Assembly (NCBI GenBank): GCA_018335675.1
Contig: JAGXRQ010000019.1
Span: forward strand, 1 to 64,000
Length of the DNA: 64,000 nucleotides
Source of the DNA: Bacteroidota bacterium
Lineage (GTDB): Bacteria > Bacteroidota > Bacteroidia > Bacteroidales > UBA7960
Reading direction: 5' to 3'
The notes beneath the pieces were generated by a model. The model had not been told where the DNA came from and made no database searches. It saw nothing but the letters and a program-made list of their open reading frames with translations. Both the position numbers and the translations under genes were made by a program. Each line of letters begins with the position of its first letter. Position 1 is the first letter of the stretch. Below, in pieces: positions 29,148 through 39,919 of this stretch.

Positions 29148-29212
29148 TTGTAAGTCGAAAGTCGGCATTAACCATTAACCATTAACCATTAACAATTAAC
29201 CATTACCAACTT
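29148..29212. repeat. Heptamer array (CCATTAA)n with opposite-polarity AAGTCGR units on its left
   Basis: gtaagtcgaaagtcgg then cattaaccattaaccattaaccattaacaattaaccatta. Confidence 0.85.
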
Positions 29213-29966
29213 ACCTATCAAGTTTAAAGCTGGTACCCAAATACACTCTTCTTACTTCTTCATCCATTGCTAGTTCTTCAGCTGTTCCCGACTTAAGGAT
29301 TTTTCCTTCGAATAATAAATAAGCGCGGTCTGTAATGTTTAATGTTTCGTGAACATTATGGTCGGTAATCAGAACGCCAATGTTTTTGGCTTTGAGTTTT
29401 TTTACAATAGATTGAATATCTTCAACTGCAATAGGGTCGACTCCGGCAAATGGTTCATCAAGCAATATATACTTTGGGTCAACGGCTAATGAACGAGCAA
29501 TTTCTATTCTTCTTCTTTCACCTCCTGAAAGCGTATTTCCTTTGCTTTTTCGGATTGCCTGAAGTCCGAACTCCTCAAGCAGTGACTCTAGTTTTTCTTT
29601 TTGTTCTTGCTTGCTTTTTTTTGTAAATTCCAATACAGCCTTAATGTTATCTTCAACACTTAAATTTCTAAATACACTTGCCTCTTGTGCTAAATACCCA
29701 ATTCCCCTTTGCGCTCGCTTATACATTGGTAACTTTGTTATATCTTCATTTCCTAGAGAAATTGTGCCTTCCAATGGTTTAATTAATCCCACAATCATGT
29801 AAAAAGTAGTTGTTTTGCCAGCACCGTTTGGACCTAAAAGTCCGACAATTTCTCCTTGGTCTAGAGATATTGACACATTATTTACTACAGCTCTGTTTTT
29901 GTATTTTTTAACCAGATTTTCAGTATATAGCCTTAAGCCCTTGTTTTCTGAAGATACTTTTTCCAT
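29211..29966 (-). CDS. lptB: LPS export ABC transporter ATP-binding protein
   Basis: [90 protein letters not shown]. Confidence 0.96.
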   Translation of the reverse strand: MEKVSSENKGLRLYTENLVKKYKNRAVVNNVSISLDQGEIVGLLGPNGAGKTTTFYMIVGLIKPLEGTISLGNEDITKLPMYKRAQRGIGYLAQEASVFRNLSVEDNIKAVLEFTKKSKQEQKEKLESLLEEFGLQAIRKSKGNTLSGGERRRIEIARSLAVDPKYILLDEPFAGVDPIAVEDIQSIVKKLKAKNIGVLITDHNVHETLNITDRAYLLFEGKILKSGTAEELAMDEEVRRVYLGTSFKLDR

Positions 29967-30103
29967 AAATTGAGGTTATATTTTTTGAGTATAAATGACA
30001 AAAATATATAATTAGAAAAATTAGTAAATATTATTTTGCGCTGATAGATAATAGTGCTATATTTACGTTACAAATGTATAGAATTTATTAATAAGGTTGG
30101 CGG

Positions 30104-32299
30104 ATGGAAACCAAGTGTGATATTTCACTACGAGATTTGTTAAAAAAAATATTTGGGTATAGCAATTTCAAGGGTGATCAAGAAATAATAATTCAAAATC
30201 TTCTTCAGGGTAAAGACTCATTCGTTATAATGCCGACTGGTGCCGGCAAATCAATGTGTTATCAACTTCCTGCTTTGATCAGTGAAGGGACGGCTATAAT
30301 AGTTTCTCCTTTAATTGCATTGATGAAAAATCAGGTAGATGCTATTAGGAATTTTGCATCACACGACGGAATAGCACATGTGTTAAATTCTTCTCTTACA
30401 AAGAATGAAATTGTTAAAGTTAAGCAAGACCTTACAGCAGGAATAACAAAAATGTTATATGTTGCTCCAGAATCTCTTACTAAGGATGAAAATATTCAGT
30501 TTCTTAAGGATATAAATATTTCTTTTTTTGCTGTTGATGAAGCTCATTGTATTTCTGAGTGGGGTCATGATTTTAGACCGGAATATCGAAGATTAAGGCC
30601 TATTATTAATGCATTAGGAAAGCCTGTTCCTGTTATTGCTCTTACAGCTACTGCAACTCCTAAAGTGCAGCAGGATATTCGCAAAAATCTAAATATGCAG
30701 AATGCAACCTTGTTTATTTCATCATTTAATAGGCCAAATCTTTATTATGAAATAAGGCCAAAGAATGAAAATTCAATTAAAGATATAATAAGGTTTGTGA
30801 AGGCAAACCCCGGGAAATCCGGAATTATTTATTGCCTGAGTAGAAAAAAAGTTGAGGAAGTTGCTGAAACTCTTCAGGTTAACGGTATTAGAGCATTGCC
30901 TTATCATGCAGGATTAGAAACAAATGTGAGAGTTACTAATCAAGATAAGTTTCTTATGGAGGATGTTGATGTTATTGTTGCAACAATAGCATTTGGGATG
31001 GGAATAGATAAACCAGACGTAAGATATGTAATTCATTACGACATTCCTAAAAGCTTAGAGGGCTATTACCAGGAAACAGGGCGCTCGGGAAGAGATGATG
31101 GAGAAGGAAATTGTATCGCATTCTACTCTTATGAGGATATTAAAAAATTAGAAAAATTTCTAAAGGGTAAACCGGTTGCTGAACAGGAAATTGGCATGCA
31201 ATTATTGTACGAAACCGTTGCCTATGCTGAGTCTTCATTATGTCGTAGAAAGGTGCTGTTAAACTATTTCGGAGAAAATTATCCAAACGAAAATTGTGGG
31301 GCATGCGATAATTGTTTATATCCTAAAGAAAAATTTGAAGGAAAAGAATATATTTGCCTGCTGATTGAAACAGTAATTGAAATTAAAGAATTATTCAACG
31401 CAAAACATGTAATTAACATACTTATGGGAAAAAATTCAGCAACCATAAAATCCTGCAAACACAATAATTTAGAGGTTTTTGGGAAGGGAGCCGACCAGGA
31501 TGAGAAATTCTGGAGCGCTGTGATCAGACAGAGTCTGGTAGAGAGATTATTAGATAAAGATATTGAAAATTATGGTCTTCTTAAGGTTACATCTAAAGGT
31601 AAGAAGTATCTTGAATCACCTACTTCAATTAAACTTAGTAAAGATCATGATTATAACAGCCCTGATGATGACCCAATGGGCAGAGGCGGTCAAAAAACCA
31701 GCGCCAGCGACAAAGTATTATTCGCACTTTTAAAAGACCTTAGAAAGGAAATTGCTAAGAAAAATAATCTGCCTCCTTTTGTAATCTTCCAAGACCCATC
31801 GCTTGAAGATATGGCAATTCAATATCCTATCAACCTTAACGAATTGAAACAAATTACAGGTGTTGGTGCCGGAAAAGCTGAGAAGTTCGGTAAGCCTTTT
31901 GTTGAACTTATCACCAAATATGTTGAGGAAAATGAAGTTGAAAGGCCAATGGATATGATTGTTAAATCTGTTGTGAATAAATCAGGTCTTAAAGTTTATA
32001 TAATTCAAAATATTGACAGAAAAGTATCTTTAGAGGATATTGCATTTACAAAAGGCATTGAATTCGAAGAAGTATTGGCTGAACTTGAAAGCATTGTCGC
32101 CTCCGGAACAAAAATCGATATAAGCTATTATATTAATCAAGTGATTGAACCTGATAAACAAGAAGAGATTTTTGAATATTTTTCCACTGCAGAAACAGAT
32201 TCTTATCTTGATGCTCTGAAAGAGCTTGGAGAAGACGATTATACCGAAGAAGAAATAAGATTGATGAGAATCAAGTTTATGTCGGAAATGGGTAACTAA
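30104..32299 (+). CDS. recQ: ATP-dependent DNA helicase RecQ
   Basis: MPTGAGKSMCYQLPAL, VDEAHCISEWGHDFRPEYR, FGMGIDKPDVRYVIHYDIPKSLEGYYQETGRSGRDD, Cys zinc motif CGACDNC, HRDC domain. Confidence 0.96.
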   Translation: METKCDISLRDLLKKIFGYSNFKGDQEIIIQNLLQGKDSFVIMPTGAGKSMCYQLPALISEGTAIIVSPLIALMKNQVDAIRNFASHDGIAHVLNSSLTKNEIVKVKQDLTAGITKMLYVAPESLTKDENIQFLKDINISFFAVDEAHCISEWGHDFRPEYRRLRPIINALGKPVPVIALTATATPKVQQDIRKNLNMQNATLFISSFNRPNLYYEIRPKNENSIKDIIRFVKANPGKSGIIYCLSRKKVEEVAETLQVNGIRALPYHAGLETNVRVTNQDKFLMEDVDVIVATIAFGMGIDKPDVRYVIHYDIPKSLEGYYQETGRSGRDDGEGNCIAFYSYEDIKKLEKFLKGKPVAEQEIGMQLLYETVAYAESSLCRRKVLLNYFGENYPNENCGACDNCLYPKEKFEGKEYICLLIETVIEIKELFNAKHVINILMGKNSATIKSCKHNNLEVFGKGADQDEKFWSAVIRQSLVERLLDKDIENYGLLKVTSKGKKYLESPTSIKLSKDHDYNSPDDDPMGRGGQKTSASDKVLFALLKDLRKEIAKKNNLPPFVIFQDPSLEDMAIQYPINLNELKQITGVGAGKAEKFGKPFVELITKYVEENEVERPMDMIVKSVVNKSGLKVYIIQNIDRKVSLEDIAFTKGIEFEEVLAELESIVASGTKIDISYYINQVIEPDKQEEIFEYFSTAETDSYLDALKELGEDDYTEEEIRLMRIKFMSEMGN

Positions 32300-32328
32300 A
32301 ACACTAATGTTAATTAACCAAACTAATT

Positions 32329-32370
32329 TTCAGCATTATTTATAAGGTTAACCTTATTTATAATGCTGAA
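32329..32370. other. 42-bp near-perfect palindrome downstream of recQ
   Basis: TTCAGCATTATTTATAAGGTTAACCTTATTTATAATGCTGAA; arms TTCAGCATTAT/ATAATGCTGAA and central AAGGTTAACCTT. Confidence 0.85.
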
Positions 32371-32399
32371 TTATTTGAATAAAACTAAACTATTGAATT

Positions 32400-33035
32400 A
32401 TGGAAAACGAAAAAATTGAAAAATGTTCAGGCAATACTAAATTTAGTGTGTTTGCAGCAATTAATATTATTACACTTTTAGCTGTTGTTATACTATTTGT
32501 TTTGCATTTTACAAATGGAAGTAAAACTGCAGTGGTTGAAACAACTTCAAATGATAGTACGTCAACAGAAGGAATTAGAGTAGTGCACGTAAATAGCGAT
32601 GAAATTGTTGAGCAATATTATCTTACAGGTATTCTTAAAAAAGATTTTGAAAAAGAGAAAAAAAGCCTTGAGAATGAATTTGGAAGAAGACAGAGAGCTT
32701 TCCAGAAGGATGTTGAGACTTTCCAAACTAATGTTCAGCAAGGAAAAATATCTAATGAAAATGCAATGAAAAGGGAAAGGGAGCTTATGCTAACCCAACA
32801 GGAATTGTATGAACTTAACGAACAGTTTACAGAAAGATTAATGATGTTGGAAATGGAAATGCAAAAGCAAATTACAGATAGCCTTACAACCTTTTTAGCT
32901 CGTTATAATCAGAATAAAAACTATGATTATATTCTTGGTTACGCTCGTGGAGGTGGAATTCTTTTTGCAAGCCCAGGTGTTGATATAACTCAAGAAGTTA
33001 TTGAAGAATTGAAGAAAACTGAACCTAAGAAATGA
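32400..33035 (+). CDS. OmpH/Skp-family periplasmic chaperone-like protein
   Basis: N-terminal TM segment, VVHVNSDEIVEQYYLTGILKKDFEKEKKSLENEFGRRQRAFQKDVE coiled coil, NYDYILGYARGGGILFASPGVDIT. Confidence 0.85.
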   Translation: MENEKIEKCSGNTKFSVFAAINIITLLAVVILFVLHFTNGSKTAVVETTSNDSTSTEGIRVVHVNSDEIVEQYYLTGILKKDFEKEKKSLENEFGRRQRAFQKDVETFQTNVQQGKISNENAMKRERELMLTQQELYELNEQFTERLMMLEMEMQKQITDSLTTFLARYNQNKNYDYILGYARGGGILFASPGVDITQEVIEELKKTEPKK

Positions 33036-34036
33036 GAAAAATAAAAAGCATTCTTGTTATTTTCCTTCTGATTCATTTGGTGTTAATGCCGGCATATATC
33101 TTTGGCGGTGATAATTTTACATTGGTTATTCATGGAGGATCGGGTAATATACCTCGTGAAACCATTACAGAACAAGAGATGATTGAGTATGAATCAGTCC
33201 TTGCACTTGCATTAAAGCACGGTGAGCAGATGTTGAAAAGTGGAGCCGATGCCTTAGATGTTGTAGTGGAAGTGGTTAAAATTCTTGAAGATTCTTCATT
33301 GTTTAATGCAGGTAAAGGCTCTGTGTTTAATATTGATGGAAGAAATGAGCTTGATGCCTCAATAATGTGCGGTAAAACAGGCAATGCGGGTGCTGTTGCC
33401 GGTGTTACAACAATAAAAAACCCAATTGAAGCGGCAAGAAAAGTAATGGAGAAGTCCCCTCATGTTATGATGATTGGCAAAGGTGCTGAATTATTTGCTT
33501 TTGAACAGGGTGTTACAATTGTTGATCCTTCTTATTTCTTCGACCAGAAGAGATGGAATCAATACAGGGAAGTACTTAGGAAAAGCCAGGGAAGCATTGA
33601 TAATGAAGACCAAAATGAAAAAATGGGAACTGTTGGTGCTGTTGCACTTGATAAGAATGGCAACATGGCAGCTGCTACTTCAACCGGAGGTATGGTTGCA
33701 AAAAAATATGGTAGAGTTGGCGACAGCCCGATAATTGGAGCAGGTACATATGCGGAAAATGGAGTTTGTGCAGTATCAGCTACCGGACACGGTGAGTTTT
33801 TTATAAGAAATGTTGTTGCTTATGATATAGCTGCACAGGTAAAATATGCAGGTAAAACAATTGAAGAAGCTGCCGGCAATATAATTAAAGGCAAATTAGC
33901 TGATTTAAAAGCTAATGGCGGGGTTATAGTTTTGGATAAAGATGGAAATGTTGCTATGGTTTTTAATACAACAGCTATGTTTCGTGGATATATCAATCAT
34001 AAAGGAGAGTCGCAGGTAAAAATATTCGAAGATTAA
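33032..34036 (+). CDS. Isoaspartyl peptidase/L-asparaginase (T2 Ntn-hydrolase), exported
   Basis: LVIHGGSGNIPRE, NAGKGSVFNIDGRNELDASIM, MGTVGAVALDKNGNMAAATSTGG nucleophile Thr, RVGDSPIIGAGTYAEN. Confidence 0.95.
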   Translation: MRKIKSILVIFLLIHLVLMPAYIFGGDNFTLVIHGGSGNIPRETITEQEMIEYESVLALALKHGEQMLKSGADALDVVVEVVKILEDSSLFNAGKGSVFNIDGRNELDASIMCGKTGNAGAVAGVTTIKNPIEAARKVMEKSPHVMMIGKGAELFAFEQGVTIVDPSYFFDQKRWNQYREVLRKSQGSIDNEDQNEKMGTVGAVALDKNGNMAAATSTGGMVAKKYGRVGDSPIIGAGTYAENGVCAVSATGHGEFFIRNVVAYDIAAQVKYAGKTIEEAAGNIIKGKLADLKANGGVIVLDKDGNVAMVFNTTAMFRGYINHKGESQVKIFED

Positions 34037-34038
34037 AA

Positions 34039-34539
34039 TTATTTCTGATTCTCATATTGCATAATCTCATCATTAAAATAATCTAATATTACACCTGCAT
34101 CAGCAAACATTTTTTCTGATTCTGCACCTGCGTGATATTTCTTCTCGCAAACAACTCTTTTTATTCCACAGTTAATAATTAGCATTGCACAAACCCTGCA
34201 TGGAGTCATGCGACAATATAATGTTGCCCCTTCAATGCTTATTCCCAATCTGGCAGCCTGGCAAATAGCATTTTGCTCAGCATGCACTGTTCTAACACAA
34301 TGCATGGTTGTACTTCCATCTTCATGAAGCATTTTCTTCATCTGGTGACCAACATCATCGCAGTGAGGCAGGTTTTTCGGAGAACCAACATAACCTGTAA
34401 CAAGTATTTGTCTGTCGCGTTCAATTACACAACCGCTCCTTCCTCTGTCGCATGTGGCTCTCTTGCTTACTGTATGGGCTATTTCCATGAAATATTCATC
34501 CCAACTGGGGCGATTGTACTCGGATGTTTTGTCCTGCAT
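34039..34539 (-). CDS. dCMP deaminase family protein
   Basis: CDRGRSGCVIERDRQILVTGYVGSP, VHAEQNAICQAARLG, CRMTPCRVCAMLIINCGI. Confidence 0.94.
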   Translation of the reverse strand: MQDKTSEYNRPSWDEYFMEIAHTVSKRATCDRGRSGCVIERDRQILVTGYVGSPKNLPHCDDVGHQMKKMLHEDGSTTMHCVRTVHAEQNAICQAARLGISIEGATLYCRMTPCRVCAMLIINCGIKRVVCEKKYHAGAESEKMFADAGVILDYFNDEIMQYENQK

Positions 34540-34687
34540 ATGTCTGTTTCTTTTATTTTGCGTTCCAAAATTATAACATTTACTTGAACATCAATTTTTA
34601 AAAGAATTTTTTTTGATAAATATGGACTAAATTTCCTTAATTTTGGAATTGCTAATTTTTGCTAAAAAACTCGAAAAGATTACATTT

Positions 34688-37162
34688 ATGAAAAGATTCC
34701 TAACAATAATAGTCGGTGTTTTATTTTTTTTCAAGCTGATTTCTTTTAATTCTGCGAATGCACAAGGGATTTCACAATTAGAATTTGACGCGCTTGTTGC
34801 TTTCTAGAATGCTACAAATGGGAATAGTTGGACAGATAATACTAACTGGAATTTAGCTGCAGACCCTGCAGATGTTGATAGTAACTGGGCCGGGCTTACG
34901 GTTATTGGGGGGCATGTAACTCAAATAATTTTAAATAGTAATAACCTTTCAGGTACGTTGCCTCCAGAAAACGGCGATTTTTCTATGCTTAAGGATCTTA
35001 TCATTCATAATAATAATATAGGCGGAAATCTACCTTCGCAAATTGGTAATCTTACAAATCTTGAATGGGCACGTTTGCACCGAAACCAGTTTACAGGAAC
35101 CATTCCGGCTTCGTTTCAGAATCTAGTTAGTATGGTAAAGCTTGAGCTAAATGAAAATCTTTTCATAGGAAATATTCCCGCCGGATTGGGAAATTTGCCA
35201 AACCTTGAAGAGCTTCAACTTCATCAGAATACATTCACAGGTGATTTGCCAAACACATTTAGCAGTCTAACCAAGCTAAAAGTTCTTACTGTAAGAAATA
35301 ATCAGTTTACTTACGTGCCAAATTTGTCACTAAATACTTCACTGGCTGAGTTAAAGGTTCAGGGCAATAGATTACATTTTGATGGCATTGAACATAATAT
35401 TGGAATAGGCTTGCCAACTTTAGATTACATATATACACCTCAGGCAAAAGTGGGAGTGCTCGAAACTCATAATTTGTATTGTGGGGAGCAGGTGATTTTG
35501 TCGGTAAGCGTTGGTGGGGTTAACAATACCTACAAATGGTTTAGAAATGGCACAGAAATTCCGGGAGCAACAAATACAACGCTAAATATCAGCAGTATGA
35601 CTTCTGCAGATGCCGGAACCTATCATTGTGAAATTAGAAATACTGTTGCTACAGCTCTTGTGCTTACATCTGAAAATAAGGTAGTTAATTACCTTGGTGC
35701 AACAGCGCCGGTTGTTGCTTCAATAGCTGCTTCAGGAATTTCAAACAGTGTTGCAACAATATCTGGAAATGTAAGTTCAGGTGGGTGCGAAACTGTTACT
35801 GAAAGAGGATTCTTTTGGGGGGCATCTGCAAATGTTATAACTACCGGAACAAAAGTAGTTTTAGGTTCTGGTACAGGCAGCTACTTTACCCAAATAACAG
35901 CACTTTCTCCTAATACCACATATTATTTCAGAGCTTATGCGATTAATAGTATGGGCACCGCTTATGGAGATGAACTTAGTTTTGTTACATTGGCAAACCT
36001 GCCAACGGTAATTACTGCTGATGCTACTAATATTCAGGCCTATTCTGCTACTTTGGGAGGAAATGCAACATCAGGAGGCGGATTGGATGTTCTACTCAGA
36101 GGTGTTTATTATAGCACTGAAGAAAATCCTGAAACTACGGGAACACAAGTTGTTATTGGTCATGGTCTGGGTGTTTTTTCTGATGTTGTTGAAGGACTTT
36201 CTCCGGGAACATTATATTATTTTAAAGCATTTGCCACTAATACCCAAGGAATGGCATATGGAGAGCAAAAAACTTTTACTACACTTCCGGTAATCCCAGT
36301 AGTATTTACTGAGGAAGCATATGATATAACTCATAATTCAGCAATTGTTGGTGGATATATTGAATATAACGGAGGAGCTCCTATCACATCTCGAGGAGTA
36401 TATTGGGGTATTCAGCAAAACCCATCTACTACAGGTACTCAGTTTAGAATGGGCACAGGAGCAGGAGATTTCTTCAATACTCTTACAGATCTACAGCCGG
36501 TAACTACATATTACGTGCAGGCTTTTGCAACAAACATTGCAGGAACTGCTTTTGGCGAGCAAGTTGAATTTACTACTTTAGCAACTATCCCGGATGTGGA
36601 AACTATCGATGCTTCTGACATTACTTCAACTTCAGCAAGAATTAACGGACAAGTTGTTTTTGATGGCGGTTCTACTGTTTTTGAAAGAGGCTTCTACTGG
36701 GGTTTGGATGCTTATCCGATGGAAAATGGTGAATTAGTTCAATTGGATCCGGGTGATGGTATGTTTTCTCAATATCTTGATGGTCTTGAGCCATCAACAT
36801 ACTATTATTTTCAGGCGTTTGCAATTAATTCAGAAGGTATGGGAGAGGGTGAAGTTTTAATCTTCTTTACAGAATTAGCTGAACAAATTGTTTTTATTCC
36901 TACTGCGTTTAATCCATACAGTAGCATAGAAGTTAACCGAACTTTCAAGCCAATATTTGAGTTTACTCCTTCCGATTATGTTATTGAAGTTTATAATAGA
37001 TGGGGTTCAAGGGTTTTCTATTCGGATAATTTTAATGATGGGTGGAATGGTTTTGCTAACGGCGTCGAATCGCCAATCGGACCATATCAGTATAAAGTCA
37101 GATATACTGATGAGAAGGGAGAAAAACATATTAAGATTGGGGTTGTGAACCTAGTAAAGTAG
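34688..37162 (+). pseudogene. T9SS-exported LRR/Ig/FN3-like surface protein with CHU_C-type C-terminal domain, interrupted by an in-frame TAG at 34805-34807
   Basis: Frame from ATG 34688 reads MKRFLTIIVGVLFFFKLISFNSANAQGISQLEFDALVAF*NATNGNSWTDNTNWNLAADPADVDSNWAGLTV...LSGTLPPENGDF and continues in frame to 37162; C-terminus FIPTAFNPYSSIEVNRTFKP...NRWGSRVFYSDNFNDGWNG. Confidence 0.88.
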
Positions 37163-37166
37163 AGGT

Positions 37167-37742
37167 TTAATCATTTGTGAGCTTTTGATAAATTTCTTCA
37201 GTCTGATTGTATAATTCAGATACATTTCCATTGTTATTTATAACAAAATCTGCCTGCCTAATGCATTCGGATAAGTTTTGCTTGTTAGGATCTGTAGATT
37301 GCATTTCACGCTTTTCATTTTCGAGGAAAGTTTCAAAACTGACATTGTCGGTCTCTGATGCTCTTTCAACTATTCTTTCATAACGCGTTTTTGATTCGGC
37401 ATCAACTGCCAATAAAAAGAAATTGGGCTTTGACTTTAGCATCTCAATTTCTCCCGGGGTTCGTATACTTTCTATAATACAATTCTTTCCATTTTTGTAT
37501 GCTTTCTCGTATAAAAGCTCAATAAGATATGCGGGGGAGTTATCTGCTCTGAGTTCGTTTGCTAAATTTGTAAGTGTATCTCTATTTACAGGCATTCCTC
37601 TCTTGTTTAGCTCTTCTGTTATAAGACCTCTTACTGAATAATGAACAAAGCCTTTGTTCCTTACCAGATAGTCAACAACGGTTCCTTTGCCTGCTCCTAA
37701 TGTGCCTGTAATACCTATGATTATCATTTGAGTTTTTTTCAA
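37167..37742 (-). CDS. P-loop nucleotide kinase (dephospho-CoA kinase-like AAA ATPase)
   Basis: MIIIGITGTLGAGKGTVVDYL Walker A; NMP-kinase-like fold. Confidence 0.75.
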   Translation of the reverse strand: MKKTQMIIIGITGTLGAGKGTVVDYLVRNKGFVHYSVRGLITEELNKRGMPVNRDTLTNLANELRADNSPAYLIELLYEKAYKNGKNCIIESIRTPGEIEMLKSKPNFFLLAVDAESKTRYERIVERASETDNVSFETFLENEKREMQSTDPNKQNLSECIRQADFVINNNGNVSELYNQTEEIYQKLTND

Positions 37743-37829
37743 AAGTAAGAAAAAATGAAATTACAAGGCTGATAAATTATTTTTCAAGAATAAAATCAAA
37801 ATTGTACTTTAGCGGCAAATAGTTTTATA

Positions 37830-38738
37830 ATGAAATCATACATAGCAAAAAACATAGTTAACATTCTGTTGTATATATCTTTGGCATTTTTTGTTTGGTA
37901 TTTATACAGCCTGGACTATTTTATACTATCAGAGCTGAAAATCAATTACTACTATCTGTCACTTTCATTGTTTTTGATGTTTTTTGGGTTTTTCCTCACA
38001 GCAGTAAGTTGGTGGTTTATTTTAAAACAACATGGAATAGAAATCGGGATTAAGAAAAGTATAATCTCTCATGGTTTATATGTTTTTACAAAGTATATTC
38101 CCGGGAAAGTTTGGGTAATCTTAGGCAGGGCAGGGGCTGTAAGCAAGTATTCAGGGGTTTCTATAAATGAGCTTGGGGTTATTTCTCTGAAGGAACAGTT
38201 TGTTTATGTAATTTGGGGGTTGATTTTTGGGTTAGTTCCCGTTATTGTAATATTTGGTTTTGGCTTGTATGCAGTAATAGTTGTTTTGACAATAACTGGT
38301 TTATTGCTTTTGTTTTTTTCTAAGCCTATTCACAGACTTGGAATTCTTATTTTGTCAAAACTTTTCAGAAAACCAATAGATATTCCTTATATAAATCTTA
38401 AAACAGCAACTAAGGTTTCAGGATTTATAATACTTTATTGGTTATCATGGTCGGTAGGGTTTTATTTTCTACTCTTTTCAGTTTTCGAAGATGCGCCAAT
38501 TCTTAGCGCCTTCTCATTTCCATTGGGAGTTTCCTTTGGTGTATTGGTGTTGTTTCTGCCGGGAGGTATAGGCGTGAGGGAGTCTATAATTACAGGCTTC
38601 CTTGTTTCCATAGGAGTAACTCTGGAAATGGCAATTACAATCTCTGTGCTTCAAAGGCTTTGGTTTATTTGCGGAGAGGTTTTTATTTTTGTGCTTTCTT
38701 TGGTGTTAAGATCTTTTAAGGGCTCATCTCCGCAGTAA
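37830..38738 (+). CDS. Lysylphosphatidylglycerol synthase TM-region family (UPF0104-like) membrane protein
   Basis: Multi-pass; KYIPGKVWVILGRAGAVSKYSGVS, LPGGIGVRESIITGFLVS. Confidence 0.8.
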   Translation: MKSYIAKNIVNILLYISLAFFVWYLYSLDYFILSELKINYYYLSLSLFLMFFGFFLTAVSWWFILKQHGIEIGIKKSIISHGLYVFTKYIPGKVWVILGRAGAVSKYSGVSINELGVISLKEQFVYVIWGLIFGLVPVIVIFGFGLYAVIVVLTITGLLLLFFSKPIHRLGILILSKLFRKPIDIPYINLKTATKVSGFIILYWLSWSVGFYFLLFSVFEDAPILSAFSFPLGVSFGVLVLFLPGGIGVRESIITGFLVSIGVTLEMAITISVLQRLWFICGEVFIFVLSLVLRSFKGSSPQ

Positions 38739-38794
38739 TCGTTAAGATTAGTCGTTGTTCCAAACGATAACGAAGAATTTTAGACACCTTTGTA

Positions 38795-38816
38795 TTGGCA
38801 GGTCAAGCCCTGCCAA
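38795..38816. repeat. Perfect hairpin TTGGCAGG-tcaagc-CCTGCCAA between convergent genes
   Basis: 8-bp perfect stem with 6-nt loop. Confidence 0.8.
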
Positions 38817-38824
38817 AACCCACA

Positions 38825-39919
38825 TCAACTTTTATTCAGCTTGTCATTATTCTGAATGTCCATCCACATTGCAAATAACAACGACTGAAATCCGCTGATG
38901 AATGAAAACATAAATGCAATCGCTGTAAGAGGATTAACTGTTAATCCCTGAATTGCCACAGCAATAATTTTTGCTCCATAAGGGATAGATATTCCAAGTA
39001 AGATAAATGCAAAATGATAAAGAATAAACAGTGGATGAAAATCTCTTATCAGATATCTATTCCAGATTCTTTGGAAGAATGATTTTTTCAGCAACCAAAT
39101 GATAGGTAATACTATTTTTCTGACTTTCATTTTTGATTGCTCTCCAACATTGTAAATTGGCTTTATTGGCACTTCCTTTAGTGTGCAGCAAGCTATGTTT
39201 AGTTTAACGAGCATGTCGTTTGGCATTCCGTATCTTGGGTATATTTTGTAAAGTTTGATGGCTTGCAATGCCTTTAATGATATTGCAGTGTAACCTGTTT
39301 GAGTATCTGAAACCGACCAATATCCGCTGGCAACTTTTGTTAGAATTGACAGTATTGAATTGCCAATGAATCGTTTTTTCGGTATAAGAAAAGCTGCGCT
39401 TTTATGAGAGAGTCTGTTGCCTTTTACATAATCTATATTTTCTTCAATTACCGGAAGGCAAATAGATTCAAGTTCGTCAGGATCCATTTGCCCGTCGCCT
39501 GCCATCACAGCTGTGCAATCAATCAGATTGTCTTTGGCCCATTTATATCCTCGGGCAATTGCACCACCAACGCCCGAGTTTTTAAGCAGGTTTATTAATA
39601 CTATCTTCTCATCTTTTTCGCTTGTAATAACTTCTGAAGGCGCAAAATATTCAAGTTCTTTTTTATTTAATTCCTCTAGAATTAAGTCAGCCCTATTATA
39701 AAGATTTTTCTTAACCTTTTCTACTTCAGGGATTGAAGCTTTGTTGAGTTTTCCGAAGTATGTTTTTACAACTTCTGCTGTTTTGTCTTTTGAGCAATCA
39801 TTAACAATCACAATTCTATCAACAAAGTCGGGCATGCTTTCAATCACAAGTCCAATCTGAGTTTCTTCATTATATGCAGGTACTACCACTGCAATGGTTT
39901 TTCCGTTAATCATTTTCAA
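38825..39919 (-). CDS. Family 2 glycosyltransferase
   Basis: IAVVVPAYNEETQIGLVIESMPDFVDRIVIVNDCSKDKT, GVGGAIARGYKWA, MAGDGQMDPDELE. Confidence 0.93.
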   Translation of the reverse strand: MKMINGKTIAVVVPAYNEETQIGLVIESMPDFVDRIVIVNDCSKDKTAEVVKTYFGKLNKASIPEVEKVKKNLYNRADLILEELNKKELEYFAPSEVITSEKDEKIVLINLLKNSGVGGAIARGYKWAKDNLIDCTAVMAGDGQMDPDELESICLPVIEENIDYVKGNRLSHKSAAFLIPKKRFIGNSILSILTKVASGYWSVSDTQTGYTAISLKALQAIKLYKIYPRYGMPNDMLVKLNIACCTLKEVPIKPIYNVGEQSKMKVRKIVLPIIWLLKKSFFQRIWNRYLIRDFHPLFILYHFAFILLGISIPYGAKIIAVAIQGLTVNPLTAIAFMFSFISGFQSLLFAMWMDIQNNDKLNKS

